A stretch of DNA of 39,740 nucleotides from Gammaproteobacteria bacterium (GCA_016179185.1 JACORW010000008.1:1-39740); one strand, 5' to 3'. Counted from the first letter of the stretch, positions 16,565 to 26,537 are shown. The notes: a model not told the origin generated them from the letters alone. Numbers and translations are program-made.

Positions 16565-18730
16565 GGGGGCGGCGCTCTCGTCGCCGGTGTCGCGGGTCAA
16601 GTGCAGGTAGCTGTTGTACCGGCTGCGGATGTCGCGCACATAAACCACGGCCTGCCCGCAACGGCAGGCGACGGAATCGGGCCCGGCATCCGCCACCGGG
16701 CGGGCAAAGGACATCATCGCCAGCTCCACGTTGTCGAACCACCGGTCGGGGTCGAGATTCATCGCGGCGGCACGGGCGCGGGCCTTCTGCACGCGCGCCA
16801 GCCCGGCATTGTAGGCCGCGAGCGTAAACCAGGTGCGGTCCTCAAGATTGAGGTTCTCCTCAAACTGGCTGCGCAGGAAATCCATGTATTTCAGCCCCGC
16901 GCGAATGTTGTCGCGCGGATCGTCCAGATTTCCGGCGCCGATGAATTCGGCGGTGCCGGGAAGCATCTGCATCAAGCCGCTTGCCCCCGCCACGGACTCG
17001 GCGTTGGGATCGAAGTTACTCTCCTGGAACATCTGCGCCAGGATCAGCCGCCAGTCAAAGTCATAGTGGGCGGCGTATTTCTGCACGATGTCGTCGTAGG
17101 GTGAGATTGCCTCGGCGCCGGCAACCCGCGCCCGGTCGTCCGCCCAGACTGCCGGCCGCTCGACGTAGCGGGAGTACAGTGCCTTGTAATATCCCGACTG
17201 ATAGTTTTCGCCGACGAAATCATCGAGCGCGGCGAGCAACTGGCGATCGGAGGCCCGTACAAACCATGAAACCGGTTCCGGTTCCGACAACGCAAACTGG
17301 CCACGCAACTCCAGTTGCCGGGCAAATTCCGCGCGTACCAGGCTGCCGCTGATGACGGTCAAATCGCTCCGGCCCGCGGCCACACGCGCCAATGCCTCCC
17401 CCATGTCCATTGTCCCGGTAACCGTTTCCACCGTCACATTCACGCCGCTCCGCCGCAGGGCGCGCACATTGCTCGAATACGGGCTCTCGGCCGGCAGCAG
17501 AATGCTCCGGCCCGCCAGATCGGAGATATCCACCAGCGGCCGGTCGTCGGCCCGGGCGACGACCACGGGCGCGGCGTAATCATAAGGTAGGGTCGCCGCA
17601 ACAGCCGCGCCCGCCGCGGATGCCGGCAATGATGCCGCCACCAAATCTCCGCGTCCCGCAAGCAGCAGGCGACGCATTTCGTCCACGCTCCCGGCGGTCA
17701 CCACGTCCACCCGCAACCGGTGACGCTCGGCAAACCGGGTCACCAGTTCATAGTCGAACCCCTTCAGGCGGCCGTTCCTGACGAAGTAATTCACCGGGCC
17801 CGGGACCGTGATCAGGCGCAGCACGCGGCGCTCCCGCAATCCGTCCAGATCCTCCCGATAAACCCGGGCCGCCTCCAGTTCCAGATGGCGCCGGTTCAGG
17901 AAACTGTTCAGCGACGACAACAGGGCCGCGGCCCCGGCCCGAACCGCCCAGGAGCGCGGCTCACCTGCGGTCAGGTCCAGTGCGACCTCCAGGTCCGGGT
18001 ACCGGGAGAGATGACCCTCCAGTTGCGCGCTGTCCGCCACCAGCAGATCGTAGCGGCCGGATGAAATGCCGGTGAGCATGGTCTCGATGCGCTCGTGCTC
18101 CGGGATCGCCATGAGGTCCATCGTGGGATTGGCCGCGGCGAGACGTTTCAGCTGTCCCCAGACCCGCGACGAGACTTTCGCCGCCACCTGGCGCGTGGAA
18201 AGGTCGGACTCATTGCGAAGGCGCCCGGCCCCGATCCGCCCAATCACCTGGGCGCCCGACACACCCCAGGGCAGGGTAAAACGAACCCCTTCCCGGACCT
18301 CGACGTCCCGCGCCCCGGCGGCCAGGTCGGCGCGCCCGTCCTCCACGGCCACCAGCAATTGCGACGTTTCCGCCTCAATGAATTCGGTGCGCATTCCCTG
18401 ACTGCGGGCAAATTCTTCCAGCAGCGCCCGTTCCGCGCCGTCGAGGATGATCCCCCCTGTGCCGCGCCGGCTGACGATCCGAAGCTCGCCGCGAGCGCGC
18501 AGATCGGCCAGATCCCCGCGCAGGGGCTGTGCGGGGTGACGGACGTCGGCCCCTGGAGGGGGCTCTGGCGCCGGGATGGATGGCGGCCCCAGGGAGTGAA
18601 CGCCGATGGATGTGACCAGCGCTACCAGGGCGAGCACGCCCAGAGACACCCAGGCTTTTCGCACCGTTGCCCCCCGATTTTCCGGCCTCTGTCGTGGCTT
18701 GGTCGAAAATGGAAGCCTGAATATACGCAT
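16556..18730 (-). CDS. MltF-like lytic transglycosylase with two solute-binding domains
   Basis: A 724-residue protein, much longer than E. coli MltF (about 518). The transmembrane anchor is about 25-45 ([18 protein letters not shown]). Two tandem family-3 solute-binding-like domains follow (about 75-300 starting [13 protein letters not shown], and about 305-530 starting [14 protein letters not shown]), then an SLT domain (about 550-690). Glu570 in [13 protein letters not shown] is the catalytic acid of the QES..GLMQ motif. Such enzymes cut glycan strands at the membrane. The ATG at 18730 has a weak ribosome site; GTG 18664 (702 residues) has a G-rich stretch before it and keeps the anchor. 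Confidence 0.9.
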   Translation of the reverse strand: MRIFRLPFSTKPRQRPENRGATVRKAWVSLGVLALVALVTSIGVHSLGPPSIPAPEPPPGADVRHPAQPLRGDLADLRARGELRIVSRRGTGGIILDGAERALLEEFARSQGMRTEFIEAETSQLLVAVEDGRADLAAGARDVEVREGVRFTLPWGVSGAQVIGRIGAGRLRNESDLSTRQVAAKVSSRVWGQLKRLAAANPTMDLMAIPEHERIETMLTGISSGRYDLLVADSAQLEGHLSRYPDLEVALDLTAGEPRSWAVRAGAAALLSSLNSFLNRRHLELEAARVYREDLDGLRERRVLRLITVPGPVNYFVRNGRLKGFDYELVTRFAERHRLRVDVVTAGSVDEMRRLLLAGRGDLVAASLPASAAGAAVAATLPYDYAAPVVVARADDRPLVDISDLAGRSILLPAESPYSSNVRALRRSGVNVTVETVTGTMDMGEALARVAAGRSDLTVISGSLVRAEFARQLELRGQFALSEPEPVSWFVRASDRQLLAALDDFVGENYQSGYYKALYSRYVERPAVWADDRARVAGAEAISPYDDIVQKYAAHYDFDWRLILAQMFQESNFDPNAESVAGASGLMQMLPGTAEFIGAGNLDDPRDNIRAGLKYMDFLRSQFEENLNLEDRTWFTLAAYNAGLARVQKARARAAAMNLDPDRWFDNVELAMMSFARPVADAGPDSVACRCGQAVVYVRDIRSRYNSYLHLTRDTGDESAAPSG

Positions 18731-18743
18731 AAACTACCGGTTT

Positions 18744-18788
18744 ATCTATATATAGTGGTTCATTTCTCAGACACCACAATATATAGAT
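18744..18788. promoter_or_regulatory. AT-rich inverted repeat upstream of the transglycosylase
   Basis: Two 16-bp arms (18744-18759 and 18773-18788; ATCTATATATAGTGGT and its complement with one mismatch) around a 13-bp spacer. It lies 14 bases before the ATG on the minus strand and stands out in GC-rich surroundings. It contains TATATA/TATATT strings that could serve as -10 elements. It could be an operator, or a leader hairpin that hinders translation. The rest of the gap to murU (18789-18967) shows nothing else I can name. Confidence 0.55.
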
Positions 18789-18967
18789 TCCTCAGGTGAA
18801 GGCGAACTGGACTCTAACAGCCGAATTGGTGCAATGCAACATACATTATTGAAGGGGTAGGACTCCCTAAAAATCAATGGATTACGAGAGGAACGGCCTC
18901 GCCACTTCCACCAGGAGGCCGGGGAAACGGGACTTCCTGCAGCGTGTCGCGGCGTCAGCTCAAACTG

Positions 18968-19636
18968 CTACCGGTGACCGCAAAGCATTCGGTCCAGATC
19001 AGCCAGACGCCGAGGCGTGCCGATGTCGAACCACAATCCGCCGCAACGCTCTCCGGTGACCTCCCCCCGCTTGACAGCCTGGCGCAGGATTGGCGCAAGG
19101 GAAGCGGGTTCATCGGTCAGGGTGGAGAACAGGCCCGGGTGGTATACGCCGATGCCGGTGTAGGTAAGGCCGGGGTTGCGGGATTCCGTGACCCGCGGGC
19201 CGTCCAGCCCGAAATCACCCGCCGGATGATGTTCGGGATTTGGCGCCAGCACTATGTGCGCGCCGGCCGGCATGCGCGGCACCAGCAGACTGAAATCGAA
19301 GTCGGTCCAGATATCGGCGTTGATCACCAGAAACGGCGCCTCCCCCAGCATCGGCAGGGCGCGGCGGATGCCCCCGGCTGTTTCCATGGGCCGGTCCCCC
19401 TCCGCCGAGTAGCGGATGTTGAGACCCAGCCCCGTCCCGGTACCGAAGGCCGATTCGATCCGGGAGCCGGACCGGCTGTGGTTGATGACCACCTCCCGGA
19501 TCCCGGCGCGGGACAGCGCTTCGAGGTGGTATTGCAACAGCGGCCTGCCGCCGGCGCGCAGCAGCGCCTTCGGCGTAGTGTCCGTCAGAGGCGCCATGCG
19601 GGTGCCCAGGCCCGCGGCGAGGATCATTGCACGCAT
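18968..19636 (-). CDS. murU: N-acetylmuramate-1-phosphate uridylyltransferase MurU
   Basis: A 222-residue nucleotidyltransferase matching Pseudomonas MurU in length and features. The signature LAAGLGTRMAPL (6-17) and TTPKALL form the nucleotide site, and INADIWTDFDF holds a metal-binding Asp. MurU makes UDP-MurNAc from MurNAc-1-P, a peptidoglycan recycling bypass that avoids the fosfomycin target MurA. Its usual partner kinase AmgK is not beside it. The start is ATG 19636, with an AAAGAG-like weak ribosome site; ATG 19627 is also possible. It lies upstream of the transglycosylase on the same strand, 237 bases apart. A general sugar nucleotidyltransferase is the alternative. Confidence 0.85.
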   Translation of the reverse strand: MRAMILAAGLGTRMAPLTDTTPKALLRAGGRPLLQYHLEALSRAGIREVVINHSRSGSRIESAFGTGTGLGLNIRYSAEGDRPMETAGGIRRALPMLGEAPFLVINADIWTDFDFSLLVPRMPAGAHIVLAPNPEHHPAGDFGLDGPRVTESRNPGLTYTGIGVYHPGLFSTLTDEPASLAPILRQAVKRGEVTGERCGGLWFDIGTPRRLADLDRMLCGHR

Positions 19637-19669
19637 GGAGGACCGCTCTTTGACCCACGCATGCCGATA

Positions 19670-19685
19670 GGTTGATGCAAAACCG
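19670..19685. repeat. 16-nt motif shared with 29011-29026
   Basis: GGTTGATGCAAAACCG here and GGTTGATACAAAACCG at 29011-29026 differ at one base. Both contain the short dyad GGTT-N7-AACC. This copy lies between the divergent murU and kdsD genes. Confidence 0.5.
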
Positions 19686-19799
19686 TGTCCCGCACCAGTC
19701 TGGCGGCGGTCCGCCGCCGGGCGCCGGGGCAGCCTTCTCCCGCCGTCACCACGATTCCACATTGCGCGTGCGGGGGCGATTGGTTCAAATACAACGCCA

Positions 19800-20774
19800 A
19801 TGAACGACGCGACGCAACTGATGGAACTGGGACGTGCGGTCATCGAGACCGAAACGGAGGCGCTGACCCGGCTTGCCGCCCGGATTGATGCGGATTTTGT
19901 CGCCGCCTGCCGCTGCATGCTCGGCTGCCGCGGCCGTACCGTGGTCATCGGCATGGGCAAATCCGGGCACATTGGCGGCAAGATCGCCGCGACGCTGGCC
20001 AGCACCGGCACGCCGGCGTTTTTCGTTCATCCGGGCGAGGCCAGCCACGGCGATATGGGGATGATCACCTCCGACGACGTCGTGCTGGCGTTGTCGAACT
20101 CCGGCGAAACCGATGAGATAATTTCACTGCTGCCTGTGATCAAGCGGCTCGGCGTGCCGTTAATTGCGCTCACCGGCAGCAGCAAGTCCACGCTGGCGCG
20201 CGCCGCCACCGTCAGCCTCGATGTGAGCGTGGAGCGCGAGGCGTGTCCGCTGGGGCTCGCGCCCACCGCCAGCACAACCGCGGCGCTGGCCATGGGCGAT
20301 GCGCTGGCAATCGCATTGCTGGAGGCGCGCGGCTTTCGCAAGGAGGACTTCGCGCTGTCCCATCCCGGTGGCACACTGGGCCGCAGACTGCTGTTGCGCG
20401 TCACGGATGTCATGCACACGGGTATGGCCATGCCGCGGGTAGGGCCTGACACGCTGCTGGCCAGGGCACTGGTGGAGATGACGCAAAAGGGTTTGGGCAC
20501 CACGGCGATCGTGGATGAAGACAACCGCGTGCTGGGTATCTTCACCGACGGCGATGTGCGCCGCGCGCTGGATGCCGGCATTGACGTGCACAGCACTCGC
20601 GTCGGATCGGCGATGACGCGCGGCGGCAAGACCATCGGTCCCGAGGCGCTGGCGGCCGAAGCGCTGCAGATGATGGAAACGCACAAGATCAACGCGCTGC
20701 TGGTGATCGATCCGGAACAGCGGCTTCTCGGTGTACTCAACATGCACGATTTGCTGCGCGCGCGGGTGGTCTGA
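19800..20774 (+). CDS. kdsD: Arabinose-5-phosphate isomerase KdsD
   Basis: A 324-residue enzyme converting ribulose-5-P to arabinose-5-P, the first step toward Kdo. The SIS domain (about 35-170) contains GMGKSGHIGGKIAATLASTG and the SNSGETDE segment. Two CBS domains (about 205-324) follow. The length is normal. ATG 19800. It heads the rightward kdsD-kdsC-lptC-lptA-lptB series for LPS inner-core synthesis and transport; kdsC starts one base after its stop. Confidence 0.97.
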   Translation: MNDATQLMELGRAVIETETEALTRLAARIDADFVAACRCMLGCRGRTVVIGMGKSGHIGGKIAATLASTGTPAFFVHPGEASHGDMGMITSDDVVLALSNSGETDEIISLLPVIKRLGVPLIALTGSSKSTLARAATVSLDVSVEREACPLGLAPTASTTAALAMGDALAIALLEARGFRKEDFALSHPGGTLGRRLLLRVTDVMHTGMAMPRVGPDTLLARALVEMTQKGLGTTAIVDEDNRVLGIFTDGDVRRALDAGIDVHSTRVGSAMTRGGKTIGPEALAAEALQMMETHKINALLVIDPEQRLLGVLNMHDLLRARVV

Positions 20775-20775
20775 C

Positions 20776-21306
20776 GTGCGCGGGGAGATCCTGAGGCGCG
20801 CCGCCGCCGTCCGGCTGGCGGTGTTCGATGTGGATGGCGTGCTCACTGACGGCGGCCTGATGTTGGGAGCGGACGGCAGCGAGTTCAAGGTGTTTCACGT
20901 CCATGACGGGCTCGGGATCGCGCTGTTGCTGGAGGCCGGGCTGGAGGTCGGCGTCATCTCCGCGCGCCCCTCGAACGTGGTCGCCGCGCGCATGCAAGCC
21001 CTGGGCGTCCGCCATCTGGCGCTCGGCGTTGACGACAAGTCCAGAGAATTGCGCCGAATGCTGACGGAGCTCGATATCACACCGGAGCAGGCGGCGTTCG
21101 TGGGGGACGATCTGGTGGATCTGGCGCCCATGGCCCTAGCCGGACTGAGCATCGCCGTGGCCGATGCGCACCCGCAGGTGCGGGCCCGTGCCCATTGGAT
21201 CACGGGCAAGGCAGGAGGCCGCGGCGCCGTGCGTGAAGTATGTGAGCTGTTACTCACTGCCCAGGGACGGCTTGATGCGGTTTATCATCGCCACCTGCCG
21301 CCATGA
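20776..21306 (+). CDS. kdsC: 3-deoxy-manno-octulosonate-8-phosphatase KdsC
   Basis: A 176-residue HAD-superfamily phosphatase (C0 type, no cap) that removes phosphate from Kdo-8-P. The nucleophile motif FDVDGVLTDG has Asp18 and Asp20, and GDDLVDL carries the late acidic motif. The GTG at 20776 comes one base after the kdsD stop and gives the right length; an upstream in-frame ATG at 20731 would lie inside kdsD. The kdsA gene is not in this window. Confidence 0.96.
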   Translation: MRGEILRRAAAVRLAVFDVDGVLTDGGLMLGADGSEFKVFHVHDGLGIALLLEAGLEVGVISARPSNVVAARMQALGVRHLALGVDDKSRELRRMLTELDITPEQAAFVGDDLVDLAPMALAGLSIAVADAHPQVRARAHWITGKAGGRGAVREVCELLLTAQGRLDAVYHRHLPP

Positions 21307-21394
21307 GCCCTGTTCACCGGAACCGGCGCCGGAGGCGCAGTTCTAATCGGTTGATGCGCCATCCGCCCCCTTGTTTCGCGACGGATCGCCGGCC

Positions 21395-21964
21395 GTGAAT
21401 CAACGCGCGCTGTGGTTGCTGGGACTGTTTCTGGTTGCCGGCCTGACCACCTGGCTGTTGCGTTACCTGACCGCGGAACGGGGTGGACCGGATGCCGGGG
21501 CCTTTCATGACCCCGACTATTACATGGAGGATTTTTCCACGCTGACCATGGAGGAAGACGGGCGGCCCAAGCATCGCTTGCGGGCGGTGTACATGGCCCA
21601 TTATCCCGCCGACGACACCACGGAACTGCTGCGCCCCGGCATGGAGATCTACCGGATCGGCCGACTGCCGCTGTTCATCAGCGCCGAGCGCGGCTGGGTC
21701 ACCGATGACAATAATGTCGTGATCCTGCGCGGCGCAGTGCGCCTGTGGGAGGATGATGCCGCGGGCAGGCGCGTGCTGCAGGTGGATACCACCGAAGCCA
21801 GGGTCCTCCTGGACAGTGAATATGCCGAGACCGACCGACCGGCGGTGATCGTTTCCGGCAGCAGCACTATCTCCGGCACCGGCATGCGGGCGTATCTGAA
21901 GGAAAGCAGACTGGAGGTGAGAAAACATGAACGGACGACGATTGCCCCGGGGCCGAACAGCTGA
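21395..21964 (+). CDS. lptC: LPS export ABC transporter periplasmic protein LptC
   Basis: A 189-residue bitopic inner-membrane protein with one N-terminal transmembrane helix (about 4-22, ALWLLGLFLVAGLTTWLL) and a periplasmic beta-jellyroll that receives LPS from LptBFG and passes it to LptA. The GTG at 21395 gives a length close to E. coli LptC (191). A TTG at 21371 would add eight residues; neither has a strong Shine-Dalgarno. The preceding 88 bases hold no gene I can support. The end overlaps lptA by 38 bases. Confidence 0.9.
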   Translation: MNQRALWLLGLFLVAGLTTWLLRYLTAERGGPDAGAFHDPDYYMEDFSTLTMEEDGRPKHRLRAVYMAHYPADDTTELLRPGMEIYRIGRLPLFISAERGWVTDDNNVVILRGAVRLWEDDAAGRRVLQVDTTEARVLLDSEYAETDRPAVIVSGSSTISGTGMRAYLKESRLEVRKHERTTIAPGPNS

Positions 21965-22502
21965 CCTCGCGGCCGCGATCATTGCGCTGGCTCTGACGCC
22001 GGCGGCGCCCGCGTTCGCGCTGTCCACCGACAAGGATCAGCCCATCGAGGTGGAGGCCGACTCGGCCGAGCTGGATGACGTCAAAAACGTCAGCATCTAC
22101 CGCGGCAACGTAATCGTCACGCAGGGCAGCATTCGCATGACCGGCGACCTGATGACCGTGTACCAGACCGACAGCGACGATCTTGATCATCTGATCATCG
22201 AAGGCAGGCCGGCGACCTACAAGCAATTGCCTGACGAAAGCCCGATTTACGACGAGGCCGAAGCCCTGCGCATGGAGTATCACGAGTTAAAAAACAAGGT
22301 CATTCTGATCAGCCGGGCCGTGGTGCGGCAGGAAGGGTTGCGGTTCAGCGGCGATCGGATCGAGTACGATACCGAGTTGAGCAAGGTCAAGGCCTGGAGC
22401 AAGCCGCCCGCGACCCCGGACGACGGCAGCGCGACCGACGAGCAACCGCGCGAGCGCGTCAAGATAATCATCAAGAAAAAGGACGACCAGGCGCCGCAAT
22501 GA
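21927..22502 (+). CDS. lptA: Lipopolysaccharide transport periplasmic protein LptA
   Basis: A 191-residue periplasmic bridge protein. A signal peptide with a long basic N-region ([20 protein letters not shown]) ends near [16 protein letters not shown]. The OstA/LptA beta-jellyroll follows (about 38-160), and the C-terminal Lys/Asp-rich tail ([10 protein letters not shown]) is probably flexible. LptA polymers carry LPS across the periplasm. GGAGGTGAG about six bases before ATG 21927 is a strong ribosome site. The stop overlaps lptB by four bases (ATGA). Confidence 0.95.
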   Translation: MNGRRLPRGRTADLAAAIIALALTPAAPAFALSTDKDQPIEVEADSAELDDVKNVSIYRGNVIVTQGSIRMTGDLMTVYQTDSDDLDHLIIEGRPATYKQLPDESPIYDEAEALRMEYHELKNKVILISRAVVRQEGLRFSGDRIEYDTELSKVKAWSKPPATPDDGSATDEQPRERVKIIIKKKDDQAPQ

Positions 22503-23224
22503 ACATCCTTTCGGTCCAGCACCTCTCCAAGAGCTTCCGCGCCCGCCAGGTCGTGCGCGACGTGAGCCTTACCGTCCGCGACGGCGAAATAGTCGGGCTG
22601 CTGGGGCCGAACGGCGCCGGCAAGACCACGAGTTTCCACCTGATTGTCGGGTTGCTGGGTTGTGACGCCGGCAGCATCCACCTGAACAACACCGACATCA
22701 GCGCGCTGCCCATGGACCGGCGCGCTCGCATGGGGCTCGGGTATCTGCCGCAGGAATCTTCCATCTTCCGCCGGCTGACAGTGGCGGAAAATCTCCTGGC
22801 CATCCTGGAGACGCGACCGAATCTGGACGAGGAAGAGGCGCGCCGGCGCCTTGAACACCTGCTGGAGGAGTTCAGCGTTGCGCATCTGCGCGACAGTCTC
22901 GGCCAGAGCCTGTCCGGCGGGGATCGGCGCCGCGTGGAAATCGCGCGCGCGCTCGCCACCGACCCGCGGTTTCTGCTGCTTGACGAGCCGTTCGCAGGCA
23001 TTGACCCGATCTCCGTGGGTGATATCCAGCGCATGACCCGTTACCTTGCGGGGCGTGGCCTGGGCGTGCTGATCACCGACCATAACGTGCGCGAAACGCT
23101 CGGTACCTGCGACCGGGCATACATCGTCAATGACGGCCACATCATTGCCGAGGGGGCGCCGGACGAGATCCTGCTGAACTCCAGGGTCCGCGAAGTCTAC
23201 CTGGGCGAGCAGTTCCGTCTGTAA
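22499..23224 (+). CDS. lptB: LPS export ABC transporter ATP-binding protein LptB
   Basis: A 241-residue ABC ATPase. It has Walker [10 protein letters not shown] (36-44), signature LSGGDRRR near 138-145 and Walker B FLLLDEP near 160. The H-loop His is in [10 protein letters not shown]. It powers LPS extraction with LptF and LptG, which are not in the window. Its position between lptA and rpoN is the standard proteobacterial order. Confidence 0.97.
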   Translation: MNILSVQHLSKSFRARQVVRDVSLTVRDGEIVGLLGPNGAGKTTSFHLIVGLLGCDAGSIHLNNTDISALPMDRRARMGLGYLPQESSIFRRLTVAENLLAILETRPNLDEEEARRRLEHLLEEFSVAHLRDSLGQSLSGGDRRRVEIARALATDPRFLLLDEPFAGIDPISVGDIQRMTRYLAGRGLGVLITDHNVRETLGTCDRAYIVNDGHIIAEGAPDEILLNSRVREVYLGEQFRL

Positions 23225-23404
23225 GCAATCCCTCGGGCACGAAATCCGGACGGTCCGGACCGGCCAAAAACCCGACGCCCGCCACCCGCTCCCCTGAGCC
23301 GCGGTGAAGCATCACCCTCAGTTGCAAGTATTTGATAGATTGGGGGCAATGCCGTGCAGAAGTCCATGGACTGAGTTTTGCATCGAACTGCTAGAATCGC
23401 GCTC

Positions 23405-24856
23405 ATGAAGGCCTCCCTGCAACTGCGGCTCGGCCAGAGCCTGACGATGACGCCCCAATTGCAGCAGGCGATCCGCCTGCTGCAACTGTCCAGTGTCGAA
23501 CTGCAGGCCGAGGTACAGGACGCGCTGGAATCCAACATGATGCTCGAGCTGGATGAGGAGGAACCCGAACCGGCCCCGGCCGCGCAGTCCCAGTCGGAGC
23601 CCGCCGCCGAGGATCAAGACCCCGCCGCCGCCCCTGTGGAGTCCGACGACATTCCAGAGGATCTGCCCGTGGACACAGCCTGGGAGGACATCTATCAGGG
23701 CGGGTCGGCGGCGGTGCGCGCCGGCGATGACGGCGAATACCAGACCTATGAGAACCAGGCGACCCAGGAGAAATCGCTGCGCCACCATCTGCTGTGGCAA
23801 CTGAATCTGACCCCCACCAGCGACACCGACCGGGCGATCGCGACCGCCATCATCGATGCGCTGGACACCGACGGTTACCTGACCTGCACACCGGAGGAGA
23901 TCCGCCAGGCGCTTGCGCCGCAGTTCCAACTGGACATCGATGAGGTGCAGGCGATGCTGCATCTGGTGCAGGCAATGGAACCCACCGGCGTAGGCGCCCG
24001 GGATCTGCGCGAATCGCTGCATCTGCAGCTGGCGCAATTCCCCCCGGAGACGCCCCACCGCGAAACAGCGCTGCGCCTCGTGGACGAGCATCTGGATCTG
24101 CTGGCGCTGCGGGACTATCAACAGTTGCTGCGCCGGCTGAAGCTGGATCGCGGGGTCCTGCAGCAGGCCGTCGCCCTGATCCAGTCGTTGAATCCGCGCC
24201 CGGGCAGCCAGGTGCAGGATGTCCCGACGGAATATGTAGTCCCCGATGTTTACGTGCGCCGCGACCGCAACGCCTGGCGCGTGGAGTTGAATACCGATGT
24301 TCTGCCGCAGCTGCGGATCAACCCGGGTTATCTCCGCATGGTGCGCCGCGCCGACAGCAGTCCCGACAATACCTCGTTGAAGGCGCACCTGCAGGAGGCG
24401 CGCTGGCTGATCAAGAGCCTGCAGAGCCGCAGCGAGACACTGCTCAAGGTGGCCAGCTGCATCGTCGAGCGCCAGCGGGCCTTTCTCGAGCACGGCGAGG
24501 AAGCCATGAAGCCACTGGTGCTGCACGATGTAGCCGGGGCGCTGGGCATGCACGAATCCACGATTTCGCGCGTGACCACGCGCAAATACATGCACACTCC
24601 GCGCGGCATCTTCGAGCTCAAGTACTTTTTTTCCAGCCACGTCAGCACCGACCTGGGCGGCGCCTGTTCGTCCACCGCAATCCGCGCATTCATCCGCAAA
24701 TTGATCGGCGCGGAGCACGGCGATCGACCATTGAGCGACAGCCGCATCGCCACGTTGCTCAAGGAACAGGGGATCAATGTTGCGCGGCGCACCGTGGCCA
24801 AGTACCGCGAAACCATGTCCATACCGCCGTCCAACGAACGCAAGCGCCTGGTATGA
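23405..24856 (+). CDS. rpoN: RNA polymerase sigma-54 factor RpoN
   Basis: A 483-residue sigma-54. The Gln-rich region I ([20 protein letters not shown]), the acidic region II (about 45-95), the core-binding region and the RpoN box [10 protein letters not shown] near 459-468 are all present. It recognises -24/-12 promoters and needs enhancer-binding ATPases. ATG 23405 gives the canonical start. A TAGAAT at about 23391 is a possible -10 but has no good -35; the 180-base gap after lptB holds no gene. Confidence 0.97.
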   Translation: MKASLQLRLGQSLTMTPQLQQAIRLLQLSSVELQAEVQDALESNMMLELDEEEPEPAPAAQSQSEPAAEDQDPAAAPVESDDIPEDLPVDTAWEDIYQGGSAAVRAGDDGEYQTYENQATQEKSLRHHLLWQLNLTPTSDTDRAIATAIIDALDTDGYLTCTPEEIRQALAPQFQLDIDEVQAMLHLVQAMEPTGVGARDLRESLHLQLAQFPPETPHRETALRLVDEHLDLLALRDYQQLLRRLKLDRGVLQQAVALIQSLNPRPGSQVQDVPTEYVVPDVYVRRDRNAWRVELNTDVLPQLRINPGYLRMVRRADSSPDNTSLKAHLQEARWLIKSLQSRSETLLKVASCIVERQRAFLEHGEEAMKPLVLHDVAGALGMHESTISRVTTRKYMHTPRGIFELKYFFSSHVSTDLGGACSSTAIRAFIRKLIGAEHGDRPLSDSRIATLLKEQGINVARRTVAKYRETMSIPPSNERKRLV

Positions 24857-24899
24857 GCGGCGCCGGGGCCGGCAACAACAAACAGCGATGGAGCGAATC

Positions 24900-25226
24900 A
24901 TGCAGATCAGCGTCACCGGACAGAATATCGACATCACCCCCGCCATCCGTTCCTACGTGGAGGAGAAATTCACGCGACTGGAGCGGCACTTCGACCGCTT
25001 GACCAACGTGCATGTGATACTGCACGTGGAGAAGGAACGGCGTCGCGCCGAGGCGTCAGTGCACGTCAATCGCGCGGATCTGTTTGCCGATCACGAGCAT
25101 CCCGACATGTACGCTGCCATAGACGGCCTCGTGGACAAGCTCGACCGCCAGGTCAAGAAGCACAAGGAGCGGCTGCAGGACCGGCGCCGCGGCAACGCGG
25201 CGCGAAAAGGGCGCGGAGCCGGCTGA
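24900..25226 (+). CDS. hpf: Ribosome hibernation promoting factor HPF (short form)
   Basis: A 108-residue ribosome-binding protein with the YfiA/HPF fold (begins MQISVTGQNIDITPAIR). It binds the 30S decoding region and promotes inactive 100S dimers in stationary phase. It is the short form, with a basic C-terminal tail (KERLQDRRRGNAARKGRG) in place of the long-form dimerisation domain. ATG 24900 is chosen for GGAG six bases upstream; ATG 24888 would add four residues. The rpoN-hpf order is conserved. Confidence 0.95.
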   Translation: MQISVTGQNIDITPAIRSYVEEKFTRLERHFDRLTNVHVILHVEKERRRAEASVHVNRADLFADHEHPDMYAAIDGLVDKLDRQVKKHKERLQDRRRGNAARKGRGAG

Positions 25227-25268
25227 CGCGGCCAACCGCCCCGGCTGCACAGCGGCGGGTACCCAATC

Positions 25269-26147
25269 ATGCCGTCCATGACCGCAGGCCGGCGCTTCAT
25301 CGTGATCACCGGGCTGTCCGGCGCCGGCAAGTCGGTGGCGCTGAATGCGCTGGAGGACCTCGAATTTTACTGTATCGACAACCTGCCCGCCGGCATGCTC
25401 GAACCTTTCTGCGAGCGGACGACCCGCGGCGTCGACGGCCTTCCGGACCAGGTGGCCGTCGGAATCGACGCCCGCAATCCGGAGGCCGCGCTGATCGGCC
25501 TGCCGGCCCAGGTGGCGAAACTGCGCGCCGCGGGCGTTCCCACTGAAGTCGTGTTTCTGGACGCCGGCGACGATGCGCTGGTGCGGCGCTTCAGCGAGAC
25601 GCGCCGCCGGCATCCATTGTCCTCCGCCGGGCGGAATTTGCCCGACGCCATCGGCGCCGAACGGCGGCTTCTGGGGCCGCTGTCAGAGATCGCGGATCTG
25701 CGCATAGATACCAGCCACAGCACGGTCCATGAGCTGCGCAAGCTGGTGCAGGAGCGCGTCGCGCGACGCGCGGTTGCCGTACCCAGCATTCAATTCATGT
25801 CCTTCGGATACAAGTTCGGGATCCCGCTCGATGCCGATTTCGTGTTCGACGTGCGCTGCCTGCCGAATCCATACTGGGAGCCGGGGTTGCGCAATCTGGT
25901 CGGAACGGATGCCGCGGTTGCGGAATTTCTGCGGCGCCAGCCCGACGTGGAGGCGATGCTTGAGGATCAACTGCGCTTCCTGGAGCGATGGATCCCGCGC
26001 TTCGAATCGGAACAGCGCAGCTATCTCAGCGTGGCGCTGGGTTGCACAGGCGGCCGGCATCGGTCCGTGTACATGGCCGACTGGCTCGCGCGGCGCCTGG
26101 GATCCGCGAACCGGCGCGTGCTGTTGCGACACAGGGACCTTGAATGA
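25269..26147 (+). CDS. rapZ: RNase adapter protein RapZ
   Basis: A 292-residue P-loop protein. Walker A is GLSGAGKS (15-22), and the C-terminal domain carries the family string CTGGRHRSVYMADWLA. In E. coli RapZ guides RNase E to GlmZ to tune amino-sugar synthesis; family members bind nucleotides or amino-sugar phosphate. It follows hpf by only 42 bases; the ptsN and hprK genes that often stand here are missing. Its stop overlaps the next gene by four bases. Confidence 0.95.
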   Translation: MPSMTAGRRFIVITGLSGAGKSVALNALEDLEFYCIDNLPAGMLEPFCERTTRGVDGLPDQVAVGIDARNPEAALIGLPAQVAKLRAAGVPTEVVFLDAGDDALVRRFSETRRRHPLSSAGRNLPDAIGAERRLLGPLSEIADLRIDTSHSTVHELRKLVQERVARRAVAVPSIQFMSFGYKFGIPLDADFVFDVRCLPNPYWEPGLRNLVGTDAAVAEFLRRQPDVEAMLEDQLRFLERWIPRFESEQRSYLSVALGCTGGRHRSVYMADWLARRLGSANRRVLLRHRDLE

Positions 26148-26536
26148 GCGTCGGGATCGTGCTCGTTGCCCACGACGGCATCGGCCCGGCGCTGGCGGGT
26201 ACCGCGCACTTCGTGCTCGGCGATCTGCCGCTGCCGGTGCGCGTCGTGGTCGTGTCCCGTGACAGTCAGCCGGAGGAGGTGTTCGAGCGACTCGACGCCG
26301 TCGTGTCGGAACTCGATCAGGGCGACGGAGTGCTCATATTGACGGACATGTTCGGCGCGACGCCGACCAACGTGGCGCGCCGGATCGCCGCGGCCCGGCG
26401 CGTGCGTATTGTCACCGGCGCCAACCTGCCCATGCTGCTGAACGTGCTGAACTTCCCGGGCCTGGGGCTTGACGAGCTGGCGGCTGCGGCCCTGACCGGC
26501 GGGCGCGATGGCGTGCTGCCGGTGGAAAAAAATTGA
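26144..26536 (+). CDS. PTS EIIA component, mannose family (regulatory type)
   Basis: A 130-residue EIIA-Man domain protein with the phospho-accepting His10 in VLVAHDGIG and the LTDMFGATPTN segment. In a sugar PTS this unit passes phosphate to EIIB, but no EIIB or EIIC is present here. As in many proteobacteria, it is probably an end acceptor in a regulatory phosphorelay (EI to HPr to EIIA). The start overlaps rapZ (ATGA, 26144-26147), and HPr starts one base after its stop. Confidence 0.92.
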   Translation: MSVGIVLVAHDGIGPALAGTAHFVLGDLPLPVRVVVVSRDSQPEEVFERLDAVVSELDQGDGVLILTDMFGATPTNVARRIAAARRVRIVTGANLPMLLNVLNFPGLGLDELAAAALTGGRDGVLPVEKN

Positions 26537-26537
26537 A

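Noticed and set aside
23318..24946. Long open frame on the minus strand opposite rpoN
   Set aside because: It mirrors rpoN codon for codon, has no recognisable domain and reflects GC-rich third positions; rpoN is unambiguous.
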